From contig JBAZOO010000025.1 of NCBI GenBank assembly GCA_041648735.1, forward strand, positions 1-55,547: DNA of 55,547 nucleotides. Reading direction: 5' to 3'. A program made the translations under genes and the position numbers. Shown here piece after piece: positions 41,401 through 49,416 of this stretch. This DNA comes from JBAZOO01 sp041648735. Its GTDB lineage: Bacteria > Verrucomicrobiota > Lentisphaeria > Oligosphaerales > CAITYL01. The notes beneath the pieces were generated by a model. That model was given only the letters and a program-made list of their open reading frames with translations. It was not told where the DNA came from and ran no database searches. Each line of letters opens with the position of its first letter. Positions within the stretch are counted from its first letter, which is position 1.

Positions 41401-42463
41401 CGCGTACCACAAGATGCCCGATTTGCCGCGACAGTTGAGCGCGACCGCCGTGCCGTTTCTGAACTGGACGTGGGGCGCGACCCCGGTTGTGCTTCGGTCG
41501 CTTGGGGACTTCCCGGCCGTGTTCAACGCACTGTCTGTCGCCAACGACGCCGCCGAATTGCGCCGGGCCGCGCGCGACAACGTGGACGTGAATGAGATGT
41601 GGCAGCGGCTCGCGCCGTACCTGCAAGAGACTTCGTACCAGGGCGTAACCCCGGCCGGGGACATCGTGGTGTCCGATGTGTCCCGCAAGGCGCCAGACAC
41701 GCTTGCGTTGTCGTGGATGCGGGACCTCGCTGCGGGCGGTCGCGAGCCCGGGTTCGCCACGCGGCGCAACCTTCGGGGGGCTCTGTCGCCGGCGCTGGTT
41801 AGCCCGCTGCACGCCGCCGGACTCGGACTGCTCGGAGACAAGATGGTGGACCTCAACTCTGGGCGCCCGATCTGGACCGACAAGATGGGCGCTGGCGAGC
41901 GGGCATGGGCGGCGACCAAGGCCACCTTTTTGCCGTTCATCGCGCCATCCGGGGCCGTGCGAGCGGTCGAAGATGTGGTGCCGGCCACGCAGCGGCTTCT
42001 TGTCGGCAATGACCCGACCATCAAGGAGACGCAGTACCCGACCGGCGCCGCGAAGTCTCTGCCTGAGATCGGCAAGCGGTTCGTCATCGGCGCAACCGAG
42101 ACGGTCATCAAGCCGCAGGAGTTGCTGGATCGGGCCTCGCGGCAGTTCACGTCCAGGTCCGCCGCCATCGGTCGCCCCTTCAACGCCAAGGAAAAGGCGA
42201 TTACCGAGCAGGCCGAGCGCGACAAGTTGCGGCTGGACGATGCGGTCAGAAGCGGGCGCTTGACTGCGGACGAGGCTTCGGTGCAGTTGGCGCTCATCAA
42301 CGACCGCGTGAACCAGGCCATCGCCGAAATTGAGCGGGAGCGCGAGGCGGCGGTCGGCGATACGGGCTTGCAGGAAGAGTCGGAGCGACTGTCGCGGGGG
42401 GTCCTGACAGAGCATCCAAGACGCAGGGCGTTTGCTCCCCTTCGCATCGGAGCCCCGCGATGA
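38450..42463 (+). CDS. Internal virion (ejection) protein 3, giant
   Basis: 1337 residues, the largest gene. The N-terminus contains a duplicated motif: GDILDQLAKEHDAARAG (residues 2-18) and GDVLDRLAAEHDAQRG (about residues 28-43), which may dock to another virion component. Residues 200-430 are Gly/Ala-rich with hydrophobic stretches (GHALPAFVEFLGN, AGAAAPVMMGLGAASAAGAPS) that could insert in membranes. The remainder alternates helices and linkers and ends in a charged helix. No enzymatic motif (transglycosylase, peptidase, polymerase) recognised. Confidence 0.6.
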   Translation: MGDILDQLAKEHDAARAGKSAGVGVPASGDVLDRLAAEHDAQRGAPLATATVPTPELPPASAPTPSKPGALGRMAANVASVVPRLRDTPRADVHSAIGAPSGVSSLTLTPVDRSAEMFPPEAGPSAPGRPMVRKPSGIERSFATRAELSGSIRPSLPATPSAEEFDRTGWRMARDADRGRNPSPIPGVDIAFRSMEDRMQERPKGTLGEAIGNSAVTIGHALPAFVEFLGNTGKAALASPYDLWNRGAKAIGLAPGYGADAASEAVREGGAAVKGFVESVPAAIGATMGNIGNPRAALSDPVRTTMDAAGAAAPVMMGLGAASAAGAPSALGEGAGALARVGEIAGRATSGAMQGMGGQRLGSRLVSEAGGHLNRAGVAAAAADSLPGAIAAGGAEFAKGIGKGAAGLALDQAIGGHRNLINAPQWGIGLVGKGLKLSPTLRKGLVSPVEREAEGLRALLEADPRNPVRLATARQEAESLRGQYVEPVLGRMSKVPRESMEMPPAEPLYGWEKRIGPELPEMRDLPGGGVRVANRENMPPRMRFRSDEGAQNRVVDLGRVYSALDAPAGGFVRVLDKDGMVAWERELGPGGQIPREARREMFRAARANPGSRIETEVVPRGGRDAPSRLPTEQRDVSAVVAGQLGSMQATIAMEALRTLPADVGELAAEQLFKRLPHSKQFAKQYGLPERTDFPQGVTSALDRTLAQKAGDVEHMNTAENVLETQRAQADEMVNNVAVLRTADRWLTEMSARARAPRQAGIPYRTVSFKDMPTEARALVRHYLGTNHGNLTQATASRAQVPAATADVVEAMLATQKRGWQRWSPGPVGRGLDKAHGAYVTAQLMVLPTSALNNTLSNLTQALPAVLAEGLTDYAGNLVRATVDYATGPRGLPDMRARLDFGHGRALTRGELVRALGGETAYGIESRGLQPGGRIGQAVEWNKQQYGQGALSDMASKEAMVRSYLNKHPEATIEQGIDFAERYLLAYHKMPDLPRQLSATAVPFLNWTWGATPVVLRSLGDFPAVFNALSVANDAAELRRAARDNVDVNEMWQRLAPYLQETSYQGVTPAGDIVVSDVSRKAPDTLALSWMRDLAAGGREPGFATRRNLRGALSPALVSPLHAAGLGLLGDKMVDLNSGRPIWTDKMGAGERAWAATKATFLPFIAPSGAVRAVEDVVPATQRLLVGNDPTIKETQYPTGAAKSLPEIGKRFVIGATETVIKPQELLDRASRQFTSRSAAIGRPFNAKEKAITEQAERDKLRLDDAVRSGRLTADEASVQLALINDRVNQAIAEIEREREAAVGDTGLQEESERLSRGVLTEHPRRRAFAPLRIGAPR

Positions 42464-42467
42464 TGCC

Positions 42468-42530
42468 GTGCCAGAATGTCACCATCCGGATCCGGCTTGA
42501 CTGCCATTTTGTCACCATTGGTGGTACACT
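42468..42530 (+). promoter_or_regulatory. Direct pair of (G/C)TGCCA-N4-GTCACCA plus TACACT
   Basis: GTGCCA-GAAT-GTCACCA at 42468-42484 and CTGCCA-TTTT-GTCACCA at 42501-42517, 33 bp apart (about three helical turns). TACACT at 42525-42530 lies 18 bp after the second CTGCCA, which matches TTGACA at 4/6, so the site may be a regulated promoter for the genes from 42555 onward. Confidence 0.6.
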
Positions 42531-42554
42531 CCCCATCGGACGGAGGTGTTTGAC

Positions 42555-42830
42555 ATGGGCCGCCGCTCCACAACCGAAGGTCCCGTTCCGGCGCTCAACG
42601 CGGAGGTGTCCGCCAGGAGCCTCGGCAACATCTACATATCACTCGCCTCGTTGGCGGGGGGCACGATCAAGGCGCAGGTCAAGCGCGGGGGGCAGTGGGC
42701 CGACAGCGCCGCCGGGACAATCTCGGCCGCAGGCGAGTTCACGCTGCGCCCCTGCATCGCGTGGCGGCTCGTGACCGTCGCCGGCTCTCCGGTCTTCACG
42801 GGTGGATGGTGTGCGGAGCCGCTCGGGTAG
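42555..42830 (+). CDS. Small beta-rich structural-region protein
   Basis: 91 residues, MGRRSTTEGPVPALNAEVSARSLGNIYISLASL...; strands with Gly turns (GTIKAQVKRGGQWADSAAGTISAAGEFTL) resemble short fibre or decoration modules. GGAGG is 8 nt before the ATG at 42555. First gene after the probable promoter. Confidence 0.5.
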   Translation: MGRRSTTEGPVPALNAEVSARSLGNIYISLASLAGGTIKAQVKRGGQWADSAAGTISAAGEFTLRPCIAWRLVTVAGSPVFTGGWCAEPLG

Positions 42831-42872
42831 CGGCTGCCGTTGTTTCTTCTACCGGGGAAGGGAGGTGTTCGG

Positions 42873-43421
42873 ATGCACGGACTCTTCGGCAAAATGGGGG
42901 CCATCGCGAACTTCGTGAGAAACGGGCGCGGGCTCGGTCCGCAGCGACTTCAGGGGTGGCCGCAGTTGTCCAAGGGCGATGGCGACGAGTACGCGCGCAT
43001 CGTGGACGGGGTGTTTGCTCAACTCGCGATCCACCCGAGCGAGCGGAACCTGAAGCGCATCGCCGGGTACATCATGGTGAACTTCACCGCGTTCGCGACG
43101 GTCGTGGAGAAGGAGATCGCCTACCTGAACGCGCGGCAGGACCTTGCGGAACCCGTGAACGGGGAGAAGGGCGGGCGCCCGACCAAGGACGTGGCCGACA
43201 AGCGGAAGGCGCTGACGGACGCCGTAGAGCGATACCGGCGCATCCGGGACGCTGACCCCGACCACAAGGCGGGCTTCGGGACGCAGTTCGACTTGCTGCT
43301 TGCCGCGCACGAGGAGGCGGTGTTGCAGCGGGACGCCGCGCGCAGGGCCGAGGAGGCCGCGGCGCGCAAGGCGGCGAAGGGGGCCGATGCAGAGGAGGCG
43401 AAAGCCGCCCCCGCTGCGTGA
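42873..43421 (+). CDS. Hypothetical helical protein
   Basis: 182 residues from MHGLFGKMGAIANFVRNG; amphipathic N-terminus, central helices (RNLKRIAGYIMVNFTAFATVVEKEIAYLNARQD) and an Ala/Arg/Glu coiled-coil tail. GGGAGG precedes the start. Possibly a chaperone or minor virion protein; no family recognised. Confidence 0.55.
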   Translation: MHGLFGKMGAIANFVRNGRGLGPQRLQGWPQLSKGDGDEYARIVDGVFAQLAIHPSERNLKRIAGYIMVNFTAFATVVEKEIAYLNARQDLAEPVNGEKGGRPTKDVADKRKALTDAVERYRRIRDADPDHKAGFGTQFDLLLAAHEEAVLQRDAARRAEEAAARKAAKGADAEEAKAAPAA

Positions 43422-43455
43422 CGTTGACAGGCTGGATTCCGACTCTGCGTGGCCG

Positions 43456-43500
43456 GTCCCGGAAGTCCCGGGACGCCGGGCTGCGAGGCGCCCAGCCTCG
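43456..43500 (+). promoter_or_regulatory. Twin hairpins before the ribosome site
   Basis: GTCCCGG/CCGGGAC (43456-43474, loop AAGTC) and CGAGGC/GCCTCG (43484-43500, loop GCCCA), then GTGCGTGGAGG. GTTGAC occurs at 43423-43428 right after the upstream stop, echoing the leftward leader family on the plus strand. Confidence 0.5.
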
Positions 43501-43517
43501 TGCGTGGAGGTGGTGAG

Positions 43518-44060
43518 ATGTTTCGTGCTGGCGATACCCTCGATTCCTTGACCATGGAGTGGCTTCAGGCGTTCCGCCCCGGCAAGACGTGGGCGGTGTT
43601 CGCCAAGCTGTTCGCGCGCTTCCTGAACTACCAGATCGAGAAGCACGCGGTCACCGGATCCTGCGATGGCGGCACGACCGGCTACTCCGGCGGTGGCAAC
43701 AGCGGAATCCCGATCGCGCACATGAACACGGCCGCGAATCTGCTGCGCGCCCACGTGATCCCCCTGCTCGCCGAGGACGGCACCGCGACGATCCCGGCCG
43801 GATGCTTCGCGCGACTCGTCTACCGGACTGACGCGGCGCCCGCCACGGCCCACGTCCTGACCGCCGAGACGGACGGCGACGATGACGGGTGGGTCGCGCT
43901 CGTGACCACGGCGCACGTCAAGACCGCGCTCACGCTCGCGCTCTCCAGGGTTGCGGTGCCCACGGCATCGACCCTGTGGATGGAAGTGTCGGTGCCCAAC
44001 GGCGAGAACGCGCTCGTGGTCGCCTGCGCGGACCTCGTGCGGACGAGCATCCCGGCGTAG
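43518..44060 (+). CDS. Structural-region hypothetical protein
   Basis: 180 residues. N-terminal helices (FRAGDTLDSLTMEWLQAFRPGKTWAVFAKLFARFLNY), a Gly/Ser-rich turn (CDGGTTGYSGGGNSG) and a strand-rich C-terminal half (FARLVYRTD; HVLTAETDGDDDGWVALVTTAHV; LWMEVSVPNGENALVVACADLV). Probably virion-associated. GGAGG 7 nt upstream. Confidence 0.5.
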   Translation: MFRAGDTLDSLTMEWLQAFRPGKTWAVFAKLFARFLNYQIEKHAVTGSCDGGTTGYSGGGNSGIPIAHMNTAANLLRAHVIPLLAEDGTATIPAGCFARLVYRTDAAPATAHVLTAETDGDDDGWVALVTTAHVKTALTLALSRVAVPTASTLWMEVSVPNGENALVVACADLVRTSIPA

Positions 44061-44079
44061 GAGCCATGGAGCGGGACCG

Positions 44080-44751
44080 ATGCGGGACGTGGCCTTCATC
44101 TTCGACGGCGCCGGCCTCACGCCGACCGTGCAATGGTTCGCCCGGGAGTGCGTGACCGCGCTTCGTGAGGCGTTCCATGTGCAGGCATTCGTCGTCGGAG
44201 GGGGCCACGTCCCGCTGCCGCTTCTCGACCCCCTCGGACTCGGCGCCTTCGTGGACCGCGGAAATCGACCGGTGATCGTAGAGGTGGATCGGGCCGTCTG
44301 CCCTGGCGGATGGTCGCCCCGCAGTTCGCCGCTTCGGGTGCGGGCGTTTGTCGATCAGGCGGCGCACTGCCACGCACCGGAGTCGAGCAACGTGCGGCCG
44401 TGGCGCATGAGCGACGACGGCTGGATGCCGGTGGTACGCGCGGACGCCATCGACTACCGCCCCGGCCCGGGAAGCGCGTTCGTCTGGCGGGGCGGTCCCG
44501 ATCCCACGGCGCTGTTCAACGCCATGGCTCGGGGAGCACTCGTCGTCGCGGCCGTCCGCGACCGGTGGACGGCGTGCGTGCCGGGCTGTTTCGCGTTCGT
44601 TGACCCGGCGCGCGAGGACGTGGACACGGTGCTGGACGAGTACCTGTCGGACGCTCGCGAGCGGACGCGGCTGACGCGGCTCGCGCGGGAGCGGGTGGAG
44701 TTTCTGTCGCCGGAGCGATTTGTGGGAGCGTTTGAGGGGGTGTCGCGGTGA
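44080..44751 (+). CDS. Glycosyltransferase-like (GT-B C-terminal half) protein
   Basis: 223 residues. The C-terminal part LFNAMARGALVVAAVRD...CVPGCFAFVDPAREDVDTVLDEYLSDARERTRLTRLARERVEFLSPERFVGAFEGV closely follows the end of GT4-type enzymes (EAMA.G.pvV...G...v......d....i...l.d...r..l...a...v...s.......l). The N-terminal half is short, so this is either a minimal or a degenerate enzyme. First of five overlapping sugar-modification genes. Confidence 0.5.
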   Translation: MRDVAFIFDGAGLTPTVQWFARECVTALREAFHVQAFVVGGGHVPLPLLDPLGLGAFVDRGNRPVIVEVDRAVCPGGWSPRSSPLRVRAFVDQAAHCHAPESSNVRPWRMSDDGWMPVVRADAIDYRPGPGSAFVWRGGPDPTALFNAMARGALVVAAVRDRWTACVPGCFAFVDPAREDVDTVLDEYLSDARERTRLTRLARERVEFLSPERFVGAFEGVSR

Positions 44752-46502
44752 TCCGGTTGCAAGGCGGAAGGGCGCCGGGTGCGGACCCGACGCCTGCCGA
44801 CGCGGGCAAGGTCGTGACGGGCGCCGAAAAGCAGCGCGCCCAAATCTTCGCCTGCGAGCACCGTTCGATGCGACACCGGCGCCCCGTGGATCCACCGGCC
44901 CCCGCTCCCGGTCCGCTTCCGCTGAAAGAGGCGTTGGCATCGCCGCCCCCGGCGCCGGCCGTCGAAGCGCCCGAGTGGGTGTTGCCGGCGTCGCTCCCGA
45001 AGCGCGCGACGTTCACGGTCGCCATCGCGTCCTACAACCGCGCCGAATGCCTTGGTCGGCTGCTGGACGATCTCGAGAAGGAGGCGTCCGAGTCCTGGGT
45101 CAGGATGCACGTCGTCGTCGTGGATGACGCTTCAACCGAGGATTACTCGGGCATCGCTCGGCGGTTGAAGCGGAAACGGTGGACGTACATCCGGCACGAC
45201 ACGAACCACGGGCGGGACCGGTACGCGGACCTGGTGCGGGACCTGCACGGCCGGCTGCGGGAGATGGAGCGGACGGATTACTACTGCACGCTGGCAGACG
45301 ATTTCCGGCTCTGCGACGGGTTCCTGGCACGGTGCGTGACGCTGTGGGAGGGGATCCGGGACGAGAAGAAGATCGCGATGGTGCCGTACGTTGACAAGGG
45401 GCGCGACACGGCGCCTTGTTGGACGGGTATCGCTGCGATCCATGGGCAAGTCATCGACCGCATCGGTTGGGTGGACTGCGCATGCTTTTCGACGGCGGCG
45501 TACTACGAGGCCATGAATTGGAGCCTTGGTCAAGTCAAGCTGCTGCCGCCATCACTGCGCACTGGGTCCGGCGTGGGCCAGGCGTGCAGTCGGTCGGCGC
45601 TTGACGCCGGGGGAACAATCTACCGGCCCCACCGCTCCCTTGTGGTTCACGCCGCAGTCCGCTCCGTCATGCACTCGCTTGCGGCCCCCCGGCTTGTCAC
45701 GTCTGACTTCGTTCGCTACGTGGACGGTGCCGTTGAGTACCGGCGGCGCCTTTACTCCGACCGCGTGACCGGGCACGTCTGCTCGATCCCGTCGCGGCGG
45801 GAGGCGTTGCGCGAGTGCGTGGCCGCGTTCCTGCCGCAAGTGGACCGGCTTGTTGTCGTGCTGAACGGCTACGAAGACGTGCCCGAGTACCTGTCGGACC
45901 CGCGGATCGAAGTCGTGCGGTCGCAGGATGTCGGGGACCTTGGAAGCTGCGGGAAATTCTGGCGCACCGAGGAGCCGGGCTACCACGTCACGATCGATGA
46001 CGACCTTCTGGCTGCGGACGATTACGTGCTGACGTTGCTTCATTGGGTGGAGCACTGGCGCCGGCAGGCGGTCGTGTCGTTTCACGGGTCGATCTTGCTT
46101 GACCCGATCGTGTCGTACTACCACTCCCGCGCAGTGCTGCGCTGCCTAGCGGACCTGGAGGCCGGCGATTGGGTTCATGTGCCCGGCACCGGCGTTTGCG
46201 CGTGGCATTCCGACACGCTGCCGCTTGCGACCGGCGAACTGATCCCGGCCGGCGGGCTACGCGAACGGAACATGAGCGACATCACCCTTGCGTTGCTGTT
46301 GCAGGCACGGGGCATTCCGGCGTGGACGGCTCCGCACGCGGCGGGAATGGTAAAGCAACAGAAGGTCGGCGCGGGCATCTACAGTGCATCTAAGGCGCGC
46401 GACGGGTCGGGGATGGATAGCGGCGCAATGCAGACGGACATCGTGAAGCGCGGTCAGTGGCACCGATTCGTGGTGGATCCACGTGGAGGGGTGGCCGCAT
46501 GA
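44748..46502 (+). CDS. Two-domain family-2-like glycosyltransferase
   Basis: 584 residues. Domain 1 (about 88-300): TFTVAIASYNRAECLGRLLDDLEKE and VVVVDDASTED (DD 126-127) are a GT2/GT-A nucleotide-sugar site; LADDFRLCDGFL is the next acidic motif. Domain 2 (about 340-560): CSIPSRREALRECVAAFLPQVDRLVVVLNG and HVTIDDDLLAADDYV (DDD about 415) resemble a second GT-A fold. The first 85 residues are a Pro-rich extension. Starts with GTG overlapping the preceding stop (GTGA). Confidence 0.7.
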   Translation: MIRLQGGRAPGADPTPADAGKVVTGAEKQRAQIFACEHRSMRHRRPVDPPAPAPGPLPLKEALASPPPAPAVEAPEWVLPASLPKRATFTVAIASYNRAECLGRLLDDLEKEASESWVRMHVVVVDDASTEDYSGIARRLKRKRWTYIRHDTNHGRDRYADLVRDLHGRLREMERTDYYCTLADDFRLCDGFLARCVTLWEGIRDEKKIAMVPYVDKGRDTAPCWTGIAAIHGQVIDRIGWVDCACFSTAAYYEAMNWSLGQVKLLPPSLRTGSGVGQACSRSALDAGGTIYRPHRSLVVHAAVRSVMHSLAAPRLVTSDFVRYVDGAVEYRRRLYSDRVTGHVCSIPSRREALRECVAAFLPQVDRLVVVLNGYEDVPEYLSDPRIEVVRSQDVGDLGSCGKFWRTEEPGYHVTIDDDLLAADDYVLTLLHWVEHWRRQAVVSFHGSILLDPIVSYYHSRAVLRCLADLEAGDWVHVPGTGVCAWHSDTLPLATGELIPAGGLRERNMSDITLALLLQARGIPAWTAPHAAGMVKQQKVGAGIYSASKARDGSGMDSGAMQTDIVKRGQWHRFVVDPRGGVAA

Positions 46503-47461
46503 GGGTTCTTGTTGTCGGCAGACTTGGAACCAGACGGGCAGGCGGCGGCGGTCTTGTGTGGGCCGTGCGGCTTGCGGCAGAGGCCCTCCGGGGAATCGGA
46601 GTCGAAGTCGTTATTATGGAGGTACGCCAGCCGCTTCAGTCGATTCCTGAGGGGCTCGACGCGGTGTACGTGTACGGCGAACTCGACTTGATGCTAGACC
46701 ACCTCGCGCGCATTCACGCCGCGACGCCCGATGTGCCGGTGGTGTTCAACTCGACACTTGACGGGCGCCGCACCAGGCGTCTGTGGATTGCTGAACGTTT
46801 GGCCGAGTACCGCACCATTCACCCAAACACATGGGCGGGGGCGTTCACGGCGTGGGGGCGCGATTTCATCGGGCGCGAGTTGGCTGTCGTAACCCCCAAG
46901 ATCATCCGGCGCCCTACGGTAACCGATGGTTCGCGTAATATTATGGGTATTTGCGTCGGCGAAGCGGCCAAACTGGGCACCCCAAGGTTTGTGCATCCGC
47001 AAGCGCATGAGGCCATTCGGGAGCTTGTAACCGCGGGGCACGATGTGTGGGCCTACGACCACTACTCCATCGACGCTGCCGCATCCGTCAAGGAGCAATT
47101 CCCGGGCCTGCGCATTGTCTCTGCCCCTGGGGACCGTTTGCACGAGTGGTTGCAGCAGTTCAAGGTGTTTCTGTCGTTTGCCGCCAACGAGACGTTCGCT
47201 ATGGTGCCGATGGAAGCCATGGGATGCGGCGTCCCGCTGCTGTACGCGCCGTTGCCGCAGTCGTTGGACGAGTACGTTGGGGGCGCCGGGATCCGGTGGA
47301 CAACAGTGCCGGAGTTGCTTGCTGGCGTCAGTCTGCTTTCTGGTGAAAAGGCATGGTTGGCGTACAGCGAAGCAGGAATGCGGCGAGCAGCCGAGTTCGC
47401 ACCAGAAAAGCAGGGATACCCGTTGCTGTGGGCGCTGACGGGCGCCACGAGGACGGCATGA
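46499..47461 (+). CDS. Family-4-like glycosyltransferase
   Basis: 320 residues. MRVLVVGRLGTRRAGGGGLVWAVRLAAEAL is the N-terminal Gly-rich Rossmann start; SFAANETFAMVPMEAMGCGVPLLYA is the donor-binding ExxxxxxE-type motif of GT4 enzymes. ATGA overlap on both sides. Codon use is a little less GC-rich than flanking genes, compatible with acquisition. Confidence 0.75.
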   Translation: MRVLVVGRLGTRRAGGGGLVWAVRLAAEALRGIGVEVVIMEVRQPLQSIPEGLDAVYVYGELDLMLDHLARIHAATPDVPVVFNSTLDGRRTRRLWIAERLAEYRTIHPNTWAGAFTAWGRDFIGRELAVVTPKIIRRPTVTDGSRNIMGICVGEAAKLGTPRFVHPQAHEAIRELVTAGHDVWAYDHYSIDAAASVKEQFPGLRIVSAPGDRLHEWLQQFKVFLSFAANETFAMVPMEAMGCGVPLLYAPLPQSLDEYVGGAGIRWTTVPELLAGVSLLSGEKAWLAYSEAGMRRAAEFAPEKQGYPLLWALTGATRTA

Positions 47462-48099
47462 CCACGCAATCGCTGTTCGCCCAGTACGATGCCGCTGTTC
47501 AAAGGTTTTTGGGTGTAAACTACCGCGGCCCACGTTCGCTCACGTGCGCGCAGGCAGACTACCTTGCGTCCGTCATGGCAGAGCGGAAGCCGAGTCGTGT
47601 ACTGGAGTTGGGCGCCGGCCTGTCGAGCATCGTGATCGCCAAGTATCTGCGCGCCAACAAGGACTCATGCGGACTGACGGTCGATCATGATCCGGCGTGG
47701 CTCGCGTTCGTGACTACCCAAGTCGCGGCGTTCAAGACGGGAAATCCGCGCCACTCATGGAACGTGCTGGCGGTACTGCGGCAGCAGGCGCTTGAGCGTG
47801 GACCGGAGCAGGATACCTCCGACCCGGATGGACTGCTCGATCTGCGGCCTTTCGATCTCGTTCTTGTAGACCACGGCCCGAAGATGTGGACGCGGGTGCA
47901 GGACATGCCGTGGATCATGAGGCTGGTAGCGCCCGGCGGCATCGTGCTCTGCGACGACTGGTTTCCGTTGCCCACAAAAAACGAGGCGTGGCAGTCCGCG
48001 ATGGAGGCGGCACTGGTGAATGCGGGGCTTGTAATGCGGGTGGTAGAGGAGGCTCGCGAGCCGGGACGCAAGACGCTTCTGGAGGCGACAAGGGCATGA
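47458..48099 (+). CDS. Class I SAM-dependent methyltransferase
   Basis: 213 residues. VLELGAGLSSIVIAKYL (motif I, residues 48-64), LTVDHDPAW (acidic loop for ribose), FDLVLVDHGP and APGGIVLCDDW are the successive Rossmann motifs. Target unknown; next to glycosyltransferases it may methylate a glycan or a virion or host surface component. Confidence 0.75.
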   Translation: MTTQSLFAQYDAAVQRFLGVNYRGPRSLTCAQADYLASVMAERKPSRVLELGAGLSSIVIAKYLRANKDSCGLTVDHDPAWLAFVTTQVAAFKTGNPRHSWNVLAVLRQQALERGPEQDTSDPDGLLDLRPFDLVLVDHGPKMWTRVQDMPWIMRLVAPGGIVLCDDWFPLPTKNEAWQSAMEAALVNAGLVMRVVEEAREPGRKTLLEATRA

Positions 48100-48677
48100 C
48101 TGGCTACGTCGGCAAGCACCCCGGGCGTCGCGACCGCCTTCTCACCGGCGGACCGGGCGAGCCGTGGATCACGCGCAAGGCCATCGCTATCCTCGACGCT
48201 CTGCCGCTTGACGACTGGCACGTCTTTGAGTGGGGATGCGGTGAGAGCACGGACTACTACGTGCGTCGCTGCGGGGCGGGCCGGGTTGTTTCCGTTGAAC
48301 ATGATCCTGCGTGGGCAGAGCGAACGCAGGTCGCGGTTCCCGGGTCCAGTGTACGATGCATACCGCTCGGCCCCGAGTACGTCGCCGCGGTCCAAGCCGG
48401 TTCGCGACCCTACGACATGATCGTCATCGATGGTCGGATGCGGGTGCCGTGCGGGTTTGCCGCTCTGTCCCGCGTACGGGACGGCGGGATCATCCTGCTC
48501 GACAACAGCGAACGCAAGCGTTACCGGCCGCTTCTTTGCCTACTCAACGCGGCCTGTTCGCGCCGCGAGGCTACGTCGAACGGCGTCTGGTGTACCACGC
48601 TCTGGTGGATCGATGCCTCCAAGGTAGAGGCAGCCCTGCGAGACAACCCGGCGCCCGCCGCGGAAGGAGGTGCCTGA
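48096..48677 (+). CDS. Class I SAM-dependent methyltransferase
   Basis: 193 residues. HVFEWGCGESTDYYV (residues 42-56), VVSVEHDPAWAE, YDMIVIDGRMRVPCG and GGIILLDNSER are a complete class-I set, and EHDPAW parallels DHDPAW in the preceding methyltransferase, hinting at shared ancestry. ATGA overlap with that gene; TGATG overlap with the next. Confidence 0.75.
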   Translation: MTGYVGKHPGRRDRLLTGGPGEPWITRKAIAILDALPLDDWHVFEWGCGESTDYYVRRCGAGRVVSVEHDPAWAERTQVAVPGSSVRCIPLGPEYVAAVQAGSRPYDMIVIDGRMRVPCGFAALSRVRDGGIILLDNSERKRYRPLLCLLNAACSRREATSNGVWCTTLWWIDASKVEAALRDNPAPAAEGGA

Positions 48678-49408
48678 TGTCTGACGCAATCTTCACGCTC
48701 GCAAACCTGAAGTCGTGGATCCGTGCGATTCCAAGGAAGCACCAGACCACGCTCCTGCCGCGGTACGTCAAGTGGGACTCCGCGACGCATGCCCCGGTCG
48801 CCACCGTGACCGCCGCGCGCGCCGTCCCCGCCGACGAACGCGCCAACGGCATGTCCATGCACGTCACGTCGAAGCAGACGCCGTACTACTGGATTCCCGC
48901 GTCCACCGAAACCGACGACGGCGATCTGTACCTCAAGCCCGACGACGTGACGCTGCCTGCTGCCGGGCGGTGGCACAAGGGCGCGGGGGCGTCTGGCAGC
49001 GGAACGGCCGTCGATGTCAGCGTGGTGAACCGCTCGGGGTCCGCGATCACGGCTGGCACCGTGTTGCAGTGGGTCTCGTCGCTGGACGCAGATGACGCGC
49101 GAGGGGTGGAGCCGACGGATGGGACCTTGGTGATCGCGGGCATCGCGCTGGAAGACGCCGACGATGGCGCCACCCTGCAAGCGCGGGTCATCGGAGAGGC
49201 GGACGTGTGGCTGGAGGATGGAACGGGGATAAATCCCGGCGGCTTCGTGTTCTCGACTGCGGCTCTGACCCCCGGAAGACTGCGGCAGTATTCCACCGGC
49301 GGAGCACCTTCGGGTGCGCTTTGGGTTGCTGTTGCGCTGGAAAAGGTGAGCGCAGGCATCGACCAGAAGGGGCACGTGTGGTTCCAGTTCCTCATGCGGA
49401 TTCCGTAG
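48677..49408 (+). CDS. Tail-fibre or decoration-like protein
   Basis: 243 residues. The C-terminal half (GTAVDVSVVNRSGSAITAGTVLQWVSSLDADDARGVEPTDG...) is a beta-sandwich-like module with IAGIALEDADDGATLQARVIGEADVWLEDGT, a pattern found in phage fibre or capsid-decoration proteins where 'A...G..a....G' strands alternate. It is coupled to the methyltransferase, so it could be a target of the sugar/methyl island. Confidence 0.5.
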   Translation: MSDAIFTLANLKSWIRAIPRKHQTTLLPRYVKWDSATHAPVATVTAARAVPADERANGMSMHVTSKQTPYYWIPASTETDDGDLYLKPDDVTLPAAGRWHKGAGASGSGTAVDVSVVNRSGSAITAGTVLQWVSSLDADDARGVEPTDGTLVIAGIALEDADDGATLQARVIGEADVWLEDGTGINPGGFVFSTAALTPGRLRQYSTGGAPSGALWVAVALEKVSAGIDQKGHVWFQFLMRIP

Positions 49409-49416
49409 GTGACGCG

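Noticed and set aside
43423..43452. TTGACA at 43424 as a promoter
   Set aside because: No -10-like hexamer at 15-19 nt (GCGTGG at 17); kept only as a GTTGAC echo near the hairpins.
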